Shown here piece after piece: positions 39,858 through 49,200 of a stretch of 64,000 nt of DNA (positions within the stretch are counted from its first letter, which is position 1; each line of letters starts with the position of its first letter). Source of the DNA: Roseibium aquae. GTDB taxonomy: Bacteria; Pseudomonadota; Alphaproteobacteria; Rhizobiales; Stappiaceae. Position numbers and translations under genes: made by a program. The stretch covers positions 248,001 to 312,000 of the forward strand of contig NZ_VXDC01000002.1 of the NCBI RefSeq assembly GCF_008711285.1. The letters are read 5' to 3'. A model generated the notes under the pieces. It was not told the origin of the DNA. It searched no databases and saw only the letters and a program-made list of their open reading frames with translations.

Positions 39858-39932
39858 GCGGGTGTAGCTCAGGGGTAGAGCACAACCTTGCCAAGGTTGG
39901 GGTCGTGGGTTCGAATCCCATCGCCCGCTCCA
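39858..39932 (+). tRNA. tRNA-Gly (anticodon GCC)
   Basis: The 75-base sequence folds as a cloverleaf. The acceptor stem is GCGGGTG / CGCCCGC with one T-G pair. The anticodon stem CAACC / GGTTG encloses TTGCCAA, so the anticodon is GCC. The T-arm reads GTGGGTTCGAATCCCA, and CCA is encoded (39930-39932). No duplicated 3' end suggesting phage integration was seen nearby. Confidence 0.97.
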
Positions 39933-39955
39933 TTTAGATCCGTATGGATCCAAAT

Positions 39956-39988
39956 AAACCGGAGGTCTTGCGGCCGCCGGTTTTTCGT
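39956..39988 (+). terminator. Terminator after tRNA-Gly
   Basis: AAACCGG (39956-39962) pairs with CCGGTTT (39977-39983) around a 14-base loop and is followed by TTCGTTT. It lies 24 bases beyond the tRNA. Confidence 0.7.
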
Positions 39989-40048
39989 TTGTCCGCACAG
40001 CGCTCCCTTCGCCGGCCACGGGGCCGGCGCAGTTGGTCCCTATTGTGG

Positions 40049-41797
40049 TCAATATCCGGCCGTCAGGGCCCCGTCGTGGCGGGGGTCGGACGATCCAGTC
40101 AGCTGGCCGCCGATTTTCAGGATCGACTGCGTCGACCCCATGACGTTTTTCAGCGTGACCGTGTGGCCAAGTTCTTCCAGAAGCCGGATCGTATCGGGAG
40201 AAAGACCTTCCTCGATCCTCAATTCATCCGGATACCATTGATGGTGAACTCGCGGGGCCGCCGTGGCTTCCGCAATGTTCATGCCGTGATCGATCACGTT
40301 CAAGATGATCTGCAGAGTCGTGGTGATGATCCGGCTGCCGCCCGGCGAGCCGGTCGCCAAGAGAACCGCACCATTTTCCAGGACCAGCGTCGGTGTCATG
40401 GACGACAGGGGGCGCTTGCCGGGCTCGACCGCGTTGGCGTCCCCGCCGATCAGGCCATAGGCGTTGGGAACGCCCGGCTTTGCGGAAAAGTCGTCCAGTT
40501 CGTTGTTGAGCAGGACACCCGTTCCATCGGCAACCATCCCGACCCCGTAGGAGAAGTTGAGCGTATAGGTGTTGGAGACCGCGTTGCCATGCTTGTCCAT
40601 CACCGAGAAATGGGTGGTCTCATTGCTTTCATAAGGAAGCGGATCGGCGGGTCCGATCTCAGTGGACGGCGTGGCCCGTTCCAGGGAGATGCTGTCCAGC
40701 AAGCTGGCCGCATAGGTCTTGTCCGTCAGACCCGTGACCGGAACGTCAACGAAATCCGGATCGCCCAGATACTTGGACCGGTCAGCATAGGCCCGGCGCA
40801 TCGCTTCGGCCATGATGTGGATCGTGGCGGCCGAATTCGGCCCCATCCCGCGCAGGTCATAGGCTTCCAGCATGTTGAGGATCTGGACGATGTGGGTGCC
40901 GCCGGAAGAGGGGGGCGGCATGGAGGCGATTTCATAGCCGCGATAGGTGCCGCGCACGGGCTCCCGCCAGACCGCGCTGTAACCGGCCAGGTCCGCGGCT
41001 GTCATGCTGCCGCCCGCGGCCTGCACCTTCGCGGCGATCCGCTCGGCGACATCGCCAGTGTAAAAACCGGCCGGACCCTCCTGGGCGATCTTGCGCAAGG
41101 TTCCGGCAAGATCCGTTTGCTTCAGCACCTCGCCGGGCAGATAGGGTACCGGGCCAGGCTTGTAGAAGATGTCCGCCGCCGCCGGATCGCTGGCCAGGCG
41201 TGACATCCGCGCCAGAAGGGAGGAGGACAGATCCGGGGTGACGACGACACCCTCCTCGGCCAATGCAATCGCCGGGGCGACCAATTCGGCCCAGGTGAGC
41301 GCTCCGCTGCCATGACGCTGGTAAGCTTCGGCGAAACCGGCCACCGTCCCCGGCACTCCAATCGCCAGTCCCGAATAACGGGACTTGTCGCTGTCCGCGT
41401 TTCCCTCCTCATCCAGGAACATGTCCCGGTCCGCTCCAGCCGGAGCCTCTTCCCGGTAGTCCAGCGCTTTCGTGACCCCTTTGTCAGCCATATGAATCAT
41501 CATGAAGCCACCTCCGCCGAGGTTTCCGGCGCGCGGCAGCGTCACCGCGAGGGCAAAGCCCGTCGCAATGGCGGCGTCGACCGCGTTGCCGCCCCTTTCT
41601 AGGATCGAAACGCCAACGCCCGTTGCCACCGCCTCCTGGCTTGCCACCATCCCGTTCTGGGCGACAACCGGATGGAACCGGTCTGTCCCGGAAAGGATCG
41701 GCGCCATCTGGGCACTGGCGGGCAGGCCGGATGTCAGGCCGATCATGACCCCACAGAAAACCGGTGTAATGAGTCTCTTCAGGTCGAAATGAAGCAT
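40049..41797 (-). CDS. ggt: Gamma-glutamyltransferase precursor
   Basis: GGT cleaves or transfers the gamma-glutamyl group of glutathione in the periplasm. The 582-residue precursor has a signal peptide (MLHFDLKRLITPVFCGVMIG). It self-cleaves before the catalytic Thr394 (SNE/TTHFSVMDKHG), giving large and small subunits. Other conserved elements are GGNAVDAAIATGFAL, GNLGGGGFM, PPPSSGGTHIVQI, and the small-subunit GSPGGSRIITT. GGGAG lies eight bases before ATG 41797. It converges with the tRNA-Gly gene. Confidence 0.95.
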   Translation of the reverse strand: MLHFDLKRLITPVFCGVMIGLTSGLPASAQMAPILSGTDRFHPVVAQNGMVASQEAVATGVGVSILERGGNAVDAAIATGFALAVTLPRAGNLGGGGFMMIHMADKGVTKALDYREEAPAGADRDMFLDEEGNADSDKSRYSGLAIGVPGTVAGFAEAYQRHGSGALTWAELVAPAIALAEEGVVVTPDLSSSLLARMSRLASDPAAADIFYKPGPVPYLPGEVLKQTDLAGTLRKIAQEGPAGFYTGDVAERIAAKVQAAGGSMTAADLAGYSAVWREPVRGTYRGYEIASMPPPSSGGTHIVQILNMLEAYDLRGMGPNSAATIHIMAEAMRRAYADRSKYLGDPDFVDVPVTGLTDKTYAASLLDSISLERATPSTEIGPADPLPYESNETTHFSVMDKHGNAVSNTYTLNFSYGVGMVADGTGVLLNNELDDFSAKPGVPNAYGLIGGDANAVEPGKRPLSSMTPTLVLENGAVLLATGSPGGSRIITTTLQIILNVIDHGMNIAEATAAPRVHHQWYPDELRIEEGLSPDTIRLLEELGHTVTLKNVMGSTQSILKIGGQLTGSSDPRHDGALTAGY

Positions 41798-41972
41798 GAT
41801 GGTCTCCCTGTCGCCGATCGCGGGCCGTCCTTGGGTCGACCTTCGCGCGAAAGGCATGTCCTGACAACTACGCACGCGCCGCTTTTGGCTTGGTTCGGGG
41901 CCTGTCCTTGGCTTAGGTTCTATGGCGGGGCCGGTCGCGCGGCCCGGTCCGAAGGGGGAGGACATCAGACCC

Positions 41973-42302
41973 GTGTTGACACGTGCAAGTCAATGGCCGG
42001 CCATATGCCTGACAGCCATAGCCATGCTGGTTCCCGTACAGCCGCTTCGGGCAGCCGACGCGGACAATGGCAAGCAGTTGTCATTGCAATGGTGCGCGAG
42101 CTGCCATCTGGTGTCCAATGATCAGCAGGTCGGCACGAGCGACAGCCAGCCGACATTTTATGATCTCGCCGCCGACCGCAGTTGGGATGAGGCTTCGCTG
42201 AAGACGTTTCTCGCGGATCCTCACCCGAAAATGCCGGACATGGCGCTTACCCCCCGGGAAACGGCCGACATCGCCCGCTATATCGACAGTCTCCAACCTT
42301 AA
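41973..42302 (+). CDS. Small monohaem c-type cytochrome
   Basis: The protein of about 109 residues has a signal peptide and a single haem motif CASCH with likely axial Met in KMPDMALT. It is a soluble periplasmic electron carrier of class I. The GTG at 41973 follows GGGGGAGG at about 11 bases and gives a good signal peptide; ATG 41922 and TTG 41976 are alternatives. Haem attachment would depend on the ccm system encoded at 7.7-10.7 kb and elsewhere. No oxidase genes are next to it. Confidence 0.85.
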   Translation: MLTRASQWPAICLTAIAMLVPVQPLRAADADNGKQLSLQWCASCHLVSNDQQVGTSDSQPTFYDLAADRSWDEASLKTFLADPHPKMPDMALTPRETADIARYIDSLQP

Positions 42303-42309
42303 GGCCAGC

Positions 42310-42329
42310 ATCCGGTGAGAAGACCGGAT
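42310..42329. terminator. Possible bidirectional hairpin between convergent genes
   Basis: ATCCGGT (42310-42316) pairs with ACCGGAT (42323-42329) around GAGAAG. It lies between the stop codons of the cytochrome and the convergent nuclease-family gene. There is no T run, so termination efficiency is doubtful. Confidence 0.4.
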
Positions 42330-42339
42330 CGCTTCGCGA

Positions 42340-43350
42340 TCAACCTGACCGGGGATTGCTCCTGGGTGCAAAGTCGAACTCGGCCTCGACAGCGGCATGA
42401 AATGAGCCGGTTTCGGCAATGCTTCCGGCATCGCGCACTTCATCGGCCAGGCCTGCATTGAAAATCCGGATGGACCGGACATGCGCCTCCAGTGCGCGGC
42501 TTGCCAGAATATGATCCAGCGTTTGACCCCGGCCGTCGTGAATGACGGTTTGGCGTTCCTGCCTGGGAATGCGGGCATCAAGCTGGAGAAGCTCCCGGGA
42601 AGCCAACTCCGGGTTTCCCGTATCTTCCACGGGTGCCCGCACCAGGCGCAGGGCATTTGTCTCACCGCCCGCGTTGAAATCACCGGCGGCAAGGATCAGG
42701 GCCTGTGGGTCTTCGGAAAAGATCGTGTCGATCGCCAGCCGCAGGTCCAGCGACTGCGCCGTATGCTTCAACGACGCCAGAAAGTAGCCCTCGGCCCAGG
42801 CTTCAGCCGATCTCCAGACGAACGCGGAGACCTTGCCTCCGGGGATCGGAGCTGCGATTGGCGCGCGCAGGTGCACGCAAAAGACATGCAGTGGCTTGGC
42901 GAGGCCCGCGTCCAGTTTGGCGTAGAGCAAAGGCCTGTCGAACAGGACCGGTTGGACGGTCTCCGGAGCCGGATGCCCATGCCGCATTTGCCAGTGCGGT
43001 GGATGCACATGGGTGCTGTGGAGCACGCGGCGCTCCAGGATCGGATAGCGTGACAGAATGATCAGGTTGTGCCGGTCCGCCGGGATGCTCTCACCGGGCC
43101 GGGTCGAGTGGGCGCGGTGAAACGACGCGTAGGGTGTCTGCTCGAGCAGCGCGTCGAGAGCCGCGAAGCATCGCACGCGTTGACCGGGTTTCTTTTGGGC
43201 GTTGACCTCCTGCAGGCAGAGGATGTCGGCGTTCAAGTCCAGGAGATGCGGCCGGAACACCGCGATCCGCGGTGCCAGCCGATCCCGGTCGAAACGGTTG
43301 TCGCCGAAGGATTCCAGATTGAACGTGGCAATACGCAAGTCAGGCCTCAT
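42340..43350 (-). CDS. Endonuclease/exonuclease/phosphatase-family protein
   Basis: The 336-residue protein has the DNase I-like fold: metal residues in IATFNLESFGDN and DILCLQEVNAQ, catalytic histidine segment FCVHLRAPI, AAGDFNAGG and the terminal LDHILAS. It could be a nuclease or a phospholipid/phosphoinositide-type phosphatase; the substrate is unclear. ATG 43350 gives MRPDLRIATFNLES. No signal peptide is seen from this start. Confidence 0.85.
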   Translation of the reverse strand: MRPDLRIATFNLESFGDNRFDRDRLAPRIAVFRPHLLDLNADILCLQEVNAQKKPGQRVRCFAALDALLEQTPYASFHRAHSTRPGESIPADRHNLIILSRYPILERRVLHSTHVHPPHWQMRHGHPAPETVQPVLFDRPLLYAKLDAGLAKPLHVFCVHLRAPIAAPIPGGKVSAFVWRSAEAWAEGYFLASLKHTAQSLDLRLAIDTIFSEDPQALILAAGDFNAGGETNALRLVRAPVEDTGNPELASRELLQLDARIPRQERQTVIHDGRGQTLDHILASRALEAHVRSIRIFNAGLADEVRDAGSIAETGSFHAAVEAEFDFAPRSNPRSG

Positions 43351-43558
43351 TTGTGCGCCAGGGCCATCGAAGCCTAGATGTAATTTTTCAACAGCTTGCC
43401 CATTCAGGGCTTTGCGAGGAGACTGGAGTTGCCCCGCTTCAACCCTTCCCGGAACATCCGAATGAACTTCCATAACAATGCCCGATTGACGCCTTCTGGT
43501 CGAGAACGTCTTGTGAGACCGATGGCGAGCCGGGTGCGGTCCTTAGTGGAGAGCGATC

Positions 43559-43960
43559 GTGGTTGAAAATCCTTGCCCCTGCCAGTCCGCAAACTCCTTC
43601 GACCGGTGTTGCGGGCCGCTCGTGGCCGGCGAGTGCTTGCCGCCCACGGCCGAGGCCCTGATGCGCTCACGCTATACGGCCTATGTTCTTGGCGACATCG
43701 CCTATCTGAAGGATACGCTTTGGCCCAAGTTCCAACCGGGTTTCGATGCCGAAGGCACCGCCCGCTGGGCGAGGGAAAACCATTGGACCGGATTGACGGT
43801 GGTGTCGGCCGATAAAGGCGGTTCCGGGGACCGCGAAGGCACGGTTCTTTTCCTGGCGCGCTACCTTGCGGGCGGGCGCTTACATACCCACCGGGAGCTC
43901 AGCCTGTTCCGGAAGAAGGGCGGGCGCTGGTACTATGTCGAGGCGATCCGGGAAACCTGA
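43559..43960 (+). CDS. YchJ-like SEC-C motif protein (UPF0225)
   Basis: The 133-residue protein begins with a zinc-binding SEC-C-like segment CPCQSANSFDRCCGPL, then an NTF2-like domain with EALMRSRYTAYVLGD and ENHWTGLTVV. YchJ-family function is unknown; SEC-C motifs also occur at the end of SecA. It starts at GTG 43559 with GGAGAG upstream. It is a single gene between minus-strand neighbours. Confidence 0.92.
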   Translation: MVENPCPCQSANSFDRCCGPLVAGECLPPTAEALMRSRYTAYVLGDIAYLKDTLWPKFQPGFDAEGTARWARENHWTGLTVVSADKGGSGDREGTVLFLARYLAGGRLHTHRELSLFRKKGGRWYYVEAIRET

Positions 43961-44089
43961 CCGGCCCACAGGGCGCGGCGGGCATTGAGGGAAGCCTGAC
44001 AGTTTTGGAGGCCGGGACCCGCTGGAGGTCTTGGTCTGTGCCGGGTCTTGCATGTTCCGGTGGTGAAATGGGTCGGGTCTCCTGGGATG

Positions 44090-47000
44090 TCAGTGAAAAT
44101 TCCGGCCAGATGGCAGGGCTTTGAGTTTTTCCGGCTTGAGGTCTGCCACATCCTGGCGCAATTCCGGCACGTCGCGCACGAGTTGGGCCAGTCGGCTGGC
44201 CGGCCTCACCTTCTCTGAGAGTTCGATCACCGGCCGTTTGACTTCATCGGCGCGTGCGAGCGCGGCCGTGTTCAGGCCCATCGCGGACAAACCGGCCAGC
44301 ATTGGGGTCGCATCCTCCAGATGCTCCGCGACGACATGGATCACACCCGTCTCCATCTGGAGGCGTCCGCGCACTTTCAGAAAACGCGGCCCCAAGACCA
44401 AAGACCGGTATTTCTCGAATACTGTTGGCCAGACAATCACATTGGCGGTTCCACCCTCATCCTCAAGTGTCATGAAAATCACGCCCTTGGCCGAGCCGGG
44501 CCGCTGGCGAACCAGAACGAGCCCCGCCACGGTCACGGTCCGGCCATTGCGGATCCCGTCCAGATGCGCGCAGGGCACGACCTGCTGCGTCTGCAGTCTC
44601 TCACGCACGAAGGCGACCGGATGGGCTTTGAGGGACAGGCTCAATGTTTGATAGTCGGCCATCACATGCGCTCCTGGCAGCATGGGCGGCAGACCGGCGT
44701 CCGGTTCGGGGCGCAGATCGCCATGAGCCGCGGTATCGAACAGCGGCAGCCGGTCCTTCACACCGGCGCGCTCCAACCCCTGCGCGGCCCAGACGGCCGC
44801 CCGCCGGTCGAGCCCCAAAGAGCGGAAAGCGTCGGCCTCCGCAAGCCGCAGAATGACGGATCGGCTCAGGCCTGTGCGCAGCCAGAGATCGCGGACAGAA
44901 TCATAACCGTCGCCGCGCGAGGCGATGAGGCGCTCCATGTCCTCCTGGCGCAGGCCCTTGATCATGCGAAACCCCAGACGAACCGCCCGTTCGGCGCGGA
45001 TGACACTGGCCATTTCCTGATGTTTGCCGTGCAGGCGCCGGCCGGCCGCCACCCCGGGTTCAAGCGTGTTATGCCAGGCGGAGAGGTTGATGTCCGCCTC
45101 CCGAACCTCCACGCCATGTTCGCGGGCATCGCGGACCAACTGGGCAGGCGCATAAAAGCCCATGGGCTGGGCATTCAAAAGCGCGGCGCAAAACACGTCC
45201 GGATAACGCGCCTTGATCCACGAGGAGGCATAGACCAGCAGTGCGAAACTGGCGGCATGGCTCTCGGGAAAACCATACTCGCCAAATCCTTCGATCTGCT
45301 TGAAGCAGCGTTCGGCAAAAGCGGCGTCGTAGCCGTTCCGGGCCATGCCCTCGATCATCTTTTTCTGGAACGTGCCGATGGTGCCCACGCGCCGGAACGT
45401 GGCCATGGCCCGGCGCAGCTTGTCGGCTTCCGCCGGGGTGAAGCCGGCCGCGACAATGGCGATCTTCATCGCCTGTTCCTGAAAGAGCGGAACGCCCATG
45501 GTCTTGCCAAGCACGGCCTCAAGCTCCTTGCTGGGATAGGTGACTTCTTCCAGCCCCTGGCGCCGCCGCAGATATGGGTGCACCATGTCTCCTTGGATCG
45601 GCCCGGGGCGCACGATCGCGACTTCGATCACAAGATCATAAAAGGCGCGCGGGCGCAGGCGGGGCAGCATCGTCATTTGCGCCCGGCTTTCCACCTGAAA
45701 GACGCCGACGCTGTCGGCCCGGCAAAGCATGTCATAGACCTCCGGCTCTTCCGCCGGGATGGTCGAAAGGCTGTAATCGATGTCATATTCATCGCGCAGC
45801 ATGTCCAGTGCCTTGTGGATGGCCGACAGCATGCCAAGGGCGAGAATGTCGATCTTCAGGATGCCTAGGGAATCCAGGTCGTCCTTGTCCCATTCGATCA
45901 CGGTGCGCCCCTCCATCGCCGCATTCTGGATCGGGACAACCTCATCCAGCCGGCCTCGGGTGATGACGAAACCGCCGACATGCTGGGACAGGTGACGGGG
46001 AAAGCCGATCAGCGTTTGCACCAGATCCATCATCTGTGTCAGCATCGGGTCGGCGGGGTCCAGTCCCGCCTCATCGATCCGCGTATTTTGCGGCCGGGAT
46101 GAGGAGTGCCCCCAAATGGTGCCGTTGAGAGCCCCGATCACATCTTCCGAAAGGCCAAACACCTTGCCGACATCGCGCAGCGCGGAGCGTGTGCGATAGG
46201 TGATGACGGTGGCCGCGAGCCCGGCCCGTTCGCGGCCGTATTTCCCGTAGATATACTGGATGACTTCTTCGCGCCGTTCATGCTCGAAATCGACATCGAT
46301 ATCCGGTGGTTCGCGCCGTTCGGGAGAGATGAAACGTTCGAACAGGAGATCGGACCGTGCCGGATCCACCTCGGTAATGCCAAGGCAGAAGCAAACGGCC
46401 GAATTGGCCGCCGAGCCGCGCCCCTGGCACAAGATGCCCCGGTCCCTGGCAAACCGGACCACGTCGTGGACGGTCAGGAAGTAGGGGGCATAGTCGAGAT
46501 GCGCGATCAGCGGCAACTCGTGCTCAAGCGCTGCCTTCACCTTGTCCGGAACTCCGCCGGGATAGCGGCTCTGGGCCCCGTCCCGCACAAGACGCTCCAG
46601 CTCTTGCTGCGGCGTAGCGCTCTGCCCATACGGCTCATTGGGATACTCATAGGCCAGGTCGTCGAGGGAAAAGGACACCTCCTCCACGACCCTCAGGCTT
46701 TCGCGCAAGGCTTCCGGGACGGGGGCGAACAAGGCCGCCATTGCTGCCGCGTCCTTGAGATGGCGTTCCGCATTTTTTTGCAGTTTCCGGCCCGCTGTCT
46801 CCAGTTTTTCGTGTAGATGGATGCAAGTCAGGACATCTTGCAAGGGCCGGCGGCCGGGGACGTGATACAGCACGTCATTGGTGGCCAGGAGCGGGATGTC
46901 CGCATAGGTGCCCAGCCGATAGGCAAGGTCGAGCCGCCGCCGGTCGGCAGCCCCTTTGTGCAAGGACACCGCCAGGCGGACGCGTCGGCCGAACCTTTTT

Positions 47001-47467
47001 TTCAAATCACCCAGAACCGGGATGATCGGCGCTGCATCCGGCAAGCCGTCGGGCAGCACCAGCGCAACCGCATGATCGGGACCCAGATGCTCCAGATCGG
47101 CTATCACAAGATGGCATTGCCCCTTGCCGGCGCGGCGGTTGCCGACCGTCAGGAGGCGGGTCAAGCGGCCATAGGCGGCCCTGTCCCTCGGCCACACGAG
47201 CAGATCCGGTGTTCCATCCAGAAAGACAAGCCGGCAGCCTGGCACGAACCGCAAACCGGTTTCCCTGGCGGCCATGTGCGCGCGCACGGCGCCGGCCATG
47301 GAGTTGCGATCGCAAACCGACAGGGCGGACAGGCCGAGTGCCGCAGCGGTCATGGCCAGTTCTTCCGGATGCGATGCAGCCTGGAGAAAGGAAAAATTGC
47401 TGGCCGCGCACAGTTCGGCAAAGGCAGGCTCCGATGCCCCGCCCAGTCTTTCGGATCCGGATCTCAT
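44090..47467 (-). CDS. dnaE2: Error-prone DNA polymerase DnaE2
   Basis: DnaE2 (ImuC) is a damage-inducible C-family polymerase for translesion synthesis. The 1125-residue protein has an N-terminal PHP domain (FAELCAASNFSFLQAASHPEEL), the catalytic palm with PDIDVDFEHERRE near residue 390, the segment LGILKIDILALGMLSAI, helix-hairpin-helix, and an OB domain near residue 1010-1090. It lacks the beta-clamp binding element, which ImuB supplies. Start ATG 47467 overlaps the imuB stop by four bases. It is last in the LexA-controlled imuA-imuB-dnaE2 operon. Confidence 0.97.
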   Translation of the reverse strand: MRSGSERLGGASEPAFAELCAASNFSFLQAASHPEELAMTAAALGLSALSVCDRNSMAGAVRAHMAARETGLRFVPGCRLVFLDGTPDLLVWPRDRAAYGRLTRLLTVGNRRAGKGQCHLVIADLEHLGPDHAVALVLPDGLPDAAPIIPVLGDLKKRFGRRVRLAVSLHKGAADRRRLDLAYRLGTYADIPLLATNDVLYHVPGRRPLQDVLTCIHLHEKLETAGRKLQKNAERHLKDAAAMAALFAPVPEALRESLRVVEEVSFSLDDLAYEYPNEPYGQSATPQQELERLVRDGAQSRYPGGVPDKVKAALEHELPLIAHLDYAPYFLTVHDVVRFARDRGILCQGRGSAANSAVCFCLGITEVDPARSDLLFERFISPERREPPDIDVDFEHERREEVIQYIYGKYGRERAGLAATVITYRTRSALRDVGKVFGLSEDVIGALNGTIWGHSSSRPQNTRIDEAGLDPADPMLTQMMDLVQTLIGFPRHLSQHVGGFVITRGRLDEVVPIQNAAMEGRTVIEWDKDDLDSLGILKIDILALGMLSAIHKALDMLRDEYDIDYSLSTIPAEEPEVYDMLCRADSVGVFQVESRAQMTMLPRLRPRAFYDLVIEVAIVRPGPIQGDMVHPYLRRRQGLEEVTYPSKELEAVLGKTMGVPLFQEQAMKIAIVAAGFTPAEADKLRRAMATFRRVGTIGTFQKKMIEGMARNGYDAAFAERCFKQIEGFGEYGFPESHAASFALLVYASSWIKARYPDVFCAALLNAQPMGFYAPAQLVRDAREHGVEVREADINLSAWHNTLEPGVAAGRRLHGKHQEMASVIRAERAVRLGFRMIKGLRQEDMERLIASRGDGYDSVRDLWLRTGLSRSVILRLAEADAFRSLGLDRRAAVWAAQGLERAGVKDRLPLFDTAAHGDLRPEPDAGLPPMLPGAHVMADYQTLSLSLKAHPVAFVRERLQTQQVVPCAHLDGIRNGRTVTVAGLVLVRQRPGSAKGVIFMTLEDEGGTANVIVWPTVFEKYRSLVLGPRFLKVRGRLQMETGVIHVVAEHLEDATPMLAGLSAMGLNTAALARADEVKRPVIELSEKVRPASRLAQLVRDVPELRQDVADLKPEKLKALPSGRNFH

Positions 47468-49200
47468 GCAAAAATGCCTTGCAAGAACCAGCGCGGTGTC
47501 GCGGTCTCGCGCTCATAAAGCCCCTCGCGGTAGAGCCAGAAGCGGCGGCCCTCCTCGTCTTCGATCCGGAAATAATCACGGGTGACCGCGCGGCGTTCCG
47601 GCTGGGCGTCCGGGGCGCCGGCCCACCAGGGCGGCGCGATCCGCTCCGGACCTTCGGAGCGCATGACCCGGTAAAGCACCCGCCGCCAGCGGAATCGAAG
47701 AGGAGGACCTTCCGGCACCATGGCCACGGCCTCGACCGGCTCTGCCGGATCGATCAGACGCACGGGGCGGTCCAATGGTGTGTGATCCGGGATTTCCAGC
47801 GGCAACTCCTGCCAATATGCCCCGGCCGCACAGGTGCCGCCGGCTTCTTCCGGGAACGGGGTGTCCCGCCGGTCCGCCGGACAAGCCGGCCCGCTGCCCA
47901 GGCCGAGATCCGCGCAGCCGAAGCCGGCCCAGGAGAGGCTTTGCTCCTTGACGTGGGCGGCAGGCACAAACCCGGTCTGGCGTTCGGGCAAGTGGCGGTC
48001 GACGGGCAGAAGGCGGGTGATGCGGTCGATCCCGAGGCGCGCGCCGAGGCGGTCAAGGAGGGCGTCCAGCTCCGCCGGGTCTCCGGGGCCGGCTTCCCGG
48101 GTGAGCGTCAATTGGTCCGGTGCTGCCGGCTCGGCTTCCAGAACGGCGATGCGGATCAGGTCATAGCCGTAGCCCGCATCGAGCACAGCCTCGTCGGTTT
48201 TCAGCTTTTCAGAAAACAGCGCCAGAATCCGGCGGGCTGCGCGCAGCGGACGGCTTGCGCCGACGACCACCCGTTGAACCGCGCCATCGACCCGGAAAAG
48301 CGCAAGCTCGAAAGCCCTTCCCCCTTCGACCCGCCGTTCCAGGGCTTCGCAGATCTGTCGGGCAAGGGAGAGAATGACGGTTTCCACATCCTCCTGGCGT
48401 CCGATCGGCTCGAAGAACCGGCGCTCGGCGAGCACGAGTGGTGCGGCAAACCGGGGCGAAATGACTTCCCTGGAGCGGCCCAATGCCTGGTCCAGACGCT
48501 GGATCAGCCCGGGGCCGAAGCGGTTGACCAGCGGTGCGCGGGGGCGGTCGTACAGCGCGCCGATGGTGGTCAGGCCAACGCGCTCCAGTCCTTCCACGAT
48601 GCCGGGGCCGATGCGCAGGGCGGCGACCGGCAAATCGGTGAGAGCCTGATGCTCCTGGCCGGAAGCCACGCAGCCGCAGGCTCCATACCGGGCCGCTGCC
48701 CAGGCGGCGCCCGGTGTGTCAGCCACGGCCGCTTTAAGGGCAAAGCCCTGACGGTCCAGCCGCGCCAGCACGTCGGCGCGCATCGCCTCCTCTCCACCGA
48801 ACAGGTGCGCGCAGCCTGTGATGTCGAGCATCAGGCCATCAGTGCCATCGATGGCGACCAGGGGCGTGTAGCGGTCGCACCAGTCGGCCAGCCGCTCCAA
48901 AAGAGCGGCGTCCTTGTCCGGGGCGGCCTCTTCGATGAGAAGATGCGGCACGCGGGCCCGGGCATCGGCGAGACGTTCACCTTTCGCCAGGCCCATGCTC
49001 CGGGCGGTGGCGTTCAGCGATATCAGGCGCTGGGTATTGCCTGTTTTGGCGACAACGGCAAAGGGCGGCTCAACGTCCCGTTCCCTGCGGCCATGCATGC
49101 GCGGGCCGGCGGCGTTCAGCCGCCGCAGGATCCGGTCCGCCGGCAGGTCTGGAAACCAGAGCGATAGAACGCGCTGGCGCAACAAATTGTCCCGTCGCAT
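47464..49200 (-). CDS. imuB: ImuB, inactive Y-family polymerase of the mutasome
   Basis: The 578-residue protein has the Y-family fold with the catalytic acidic residues replaced: the N-terminal strand reads RVLSLWFPDLPADRI and the later position AIDGTDGLMLDITGC. It is thus a scaffold, contacting the beta clamp and DnaE2. ATG 49200 (MRRDNLLRQRVLSLW) is followed by the palm and finger domains; the C-terminal RHH-like part ends in the segment RFWLYREGLYERE. It overlaps imuA by about 131 bases and dnaE2 by four. Confidence 0.93.
   Translation of the reverse strand: MRRDNLLRQRVLSLWFPDLPADRILRRLNAAGPRMHGRRERDVEPPFAVVAKTGNTQRLISLNATARSMGLAKGERLADARARVPHLLIEEAAPDKDAALLERLADWCDRYTPLVAIDGTDGLMLDITGCAHLFGGEEAMRADVLARLDRQGFALKAAVADTPGAAWAAARYGACGCVASGQEHQALTDLPVAALRIGPGIVEGLERVGLTTIGALYDRPRAPLVNRFGPGLIQRLDQALGRSREVISPRFAAPLVLAERRFFEPIGRQEDVETVILSLARQICEALERRVEGGRAFELALFRVDGAVQRVVVGASRPLRAARRILALFSEKLKTDEAVLDAGYGYDLIRIAVLEAEPAAPDQLTLTREAGPGDPAELDALLDRLGARLGIDRITRLLPVDRHLPERQTGFVPAAHVKEQSLSWAGFGCADLGLGSGPACPADRRDTPFPEEAGGTCAAGAYWQELPLEIPDHTPLDRPVRLIDPAEPVEAVAMVPEGPPLRFRWRRVLYRVMRSEGPERIAPPWWAGAPDAQPERRAVTRDYFRIEDEEGRRFWLYREGLYERETATPRWFLQGIFA

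Noticed and set aside
39858..39932. tRNA-Gly as an integration site of a genomic island
   Set aside because: No integrase gene, no duplicated tRNA 3' end and no change in gene character were seen on either side.
39795..40052. 85-codon minus-strand frame covering the tRNA-Gly gene, with WDSNPRPQPWQGCALPLSY
   Set aside because: This is the classic false protein produced by reading a tRNA gene backwards. The tRNA cloverleaf explains the sequence.
44321..45868. 515-codon plus-strand frame opposite dnaE2
   Set aside because: It lies inside the antisense of a well-supported polymerase gene.
47209..49167. 652-codon plus-strand frame opposite imuB
   Set aside because: It is antisense to a clear ImuB. 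No motif is seen and composition is that of a GC-rich shadow frame.
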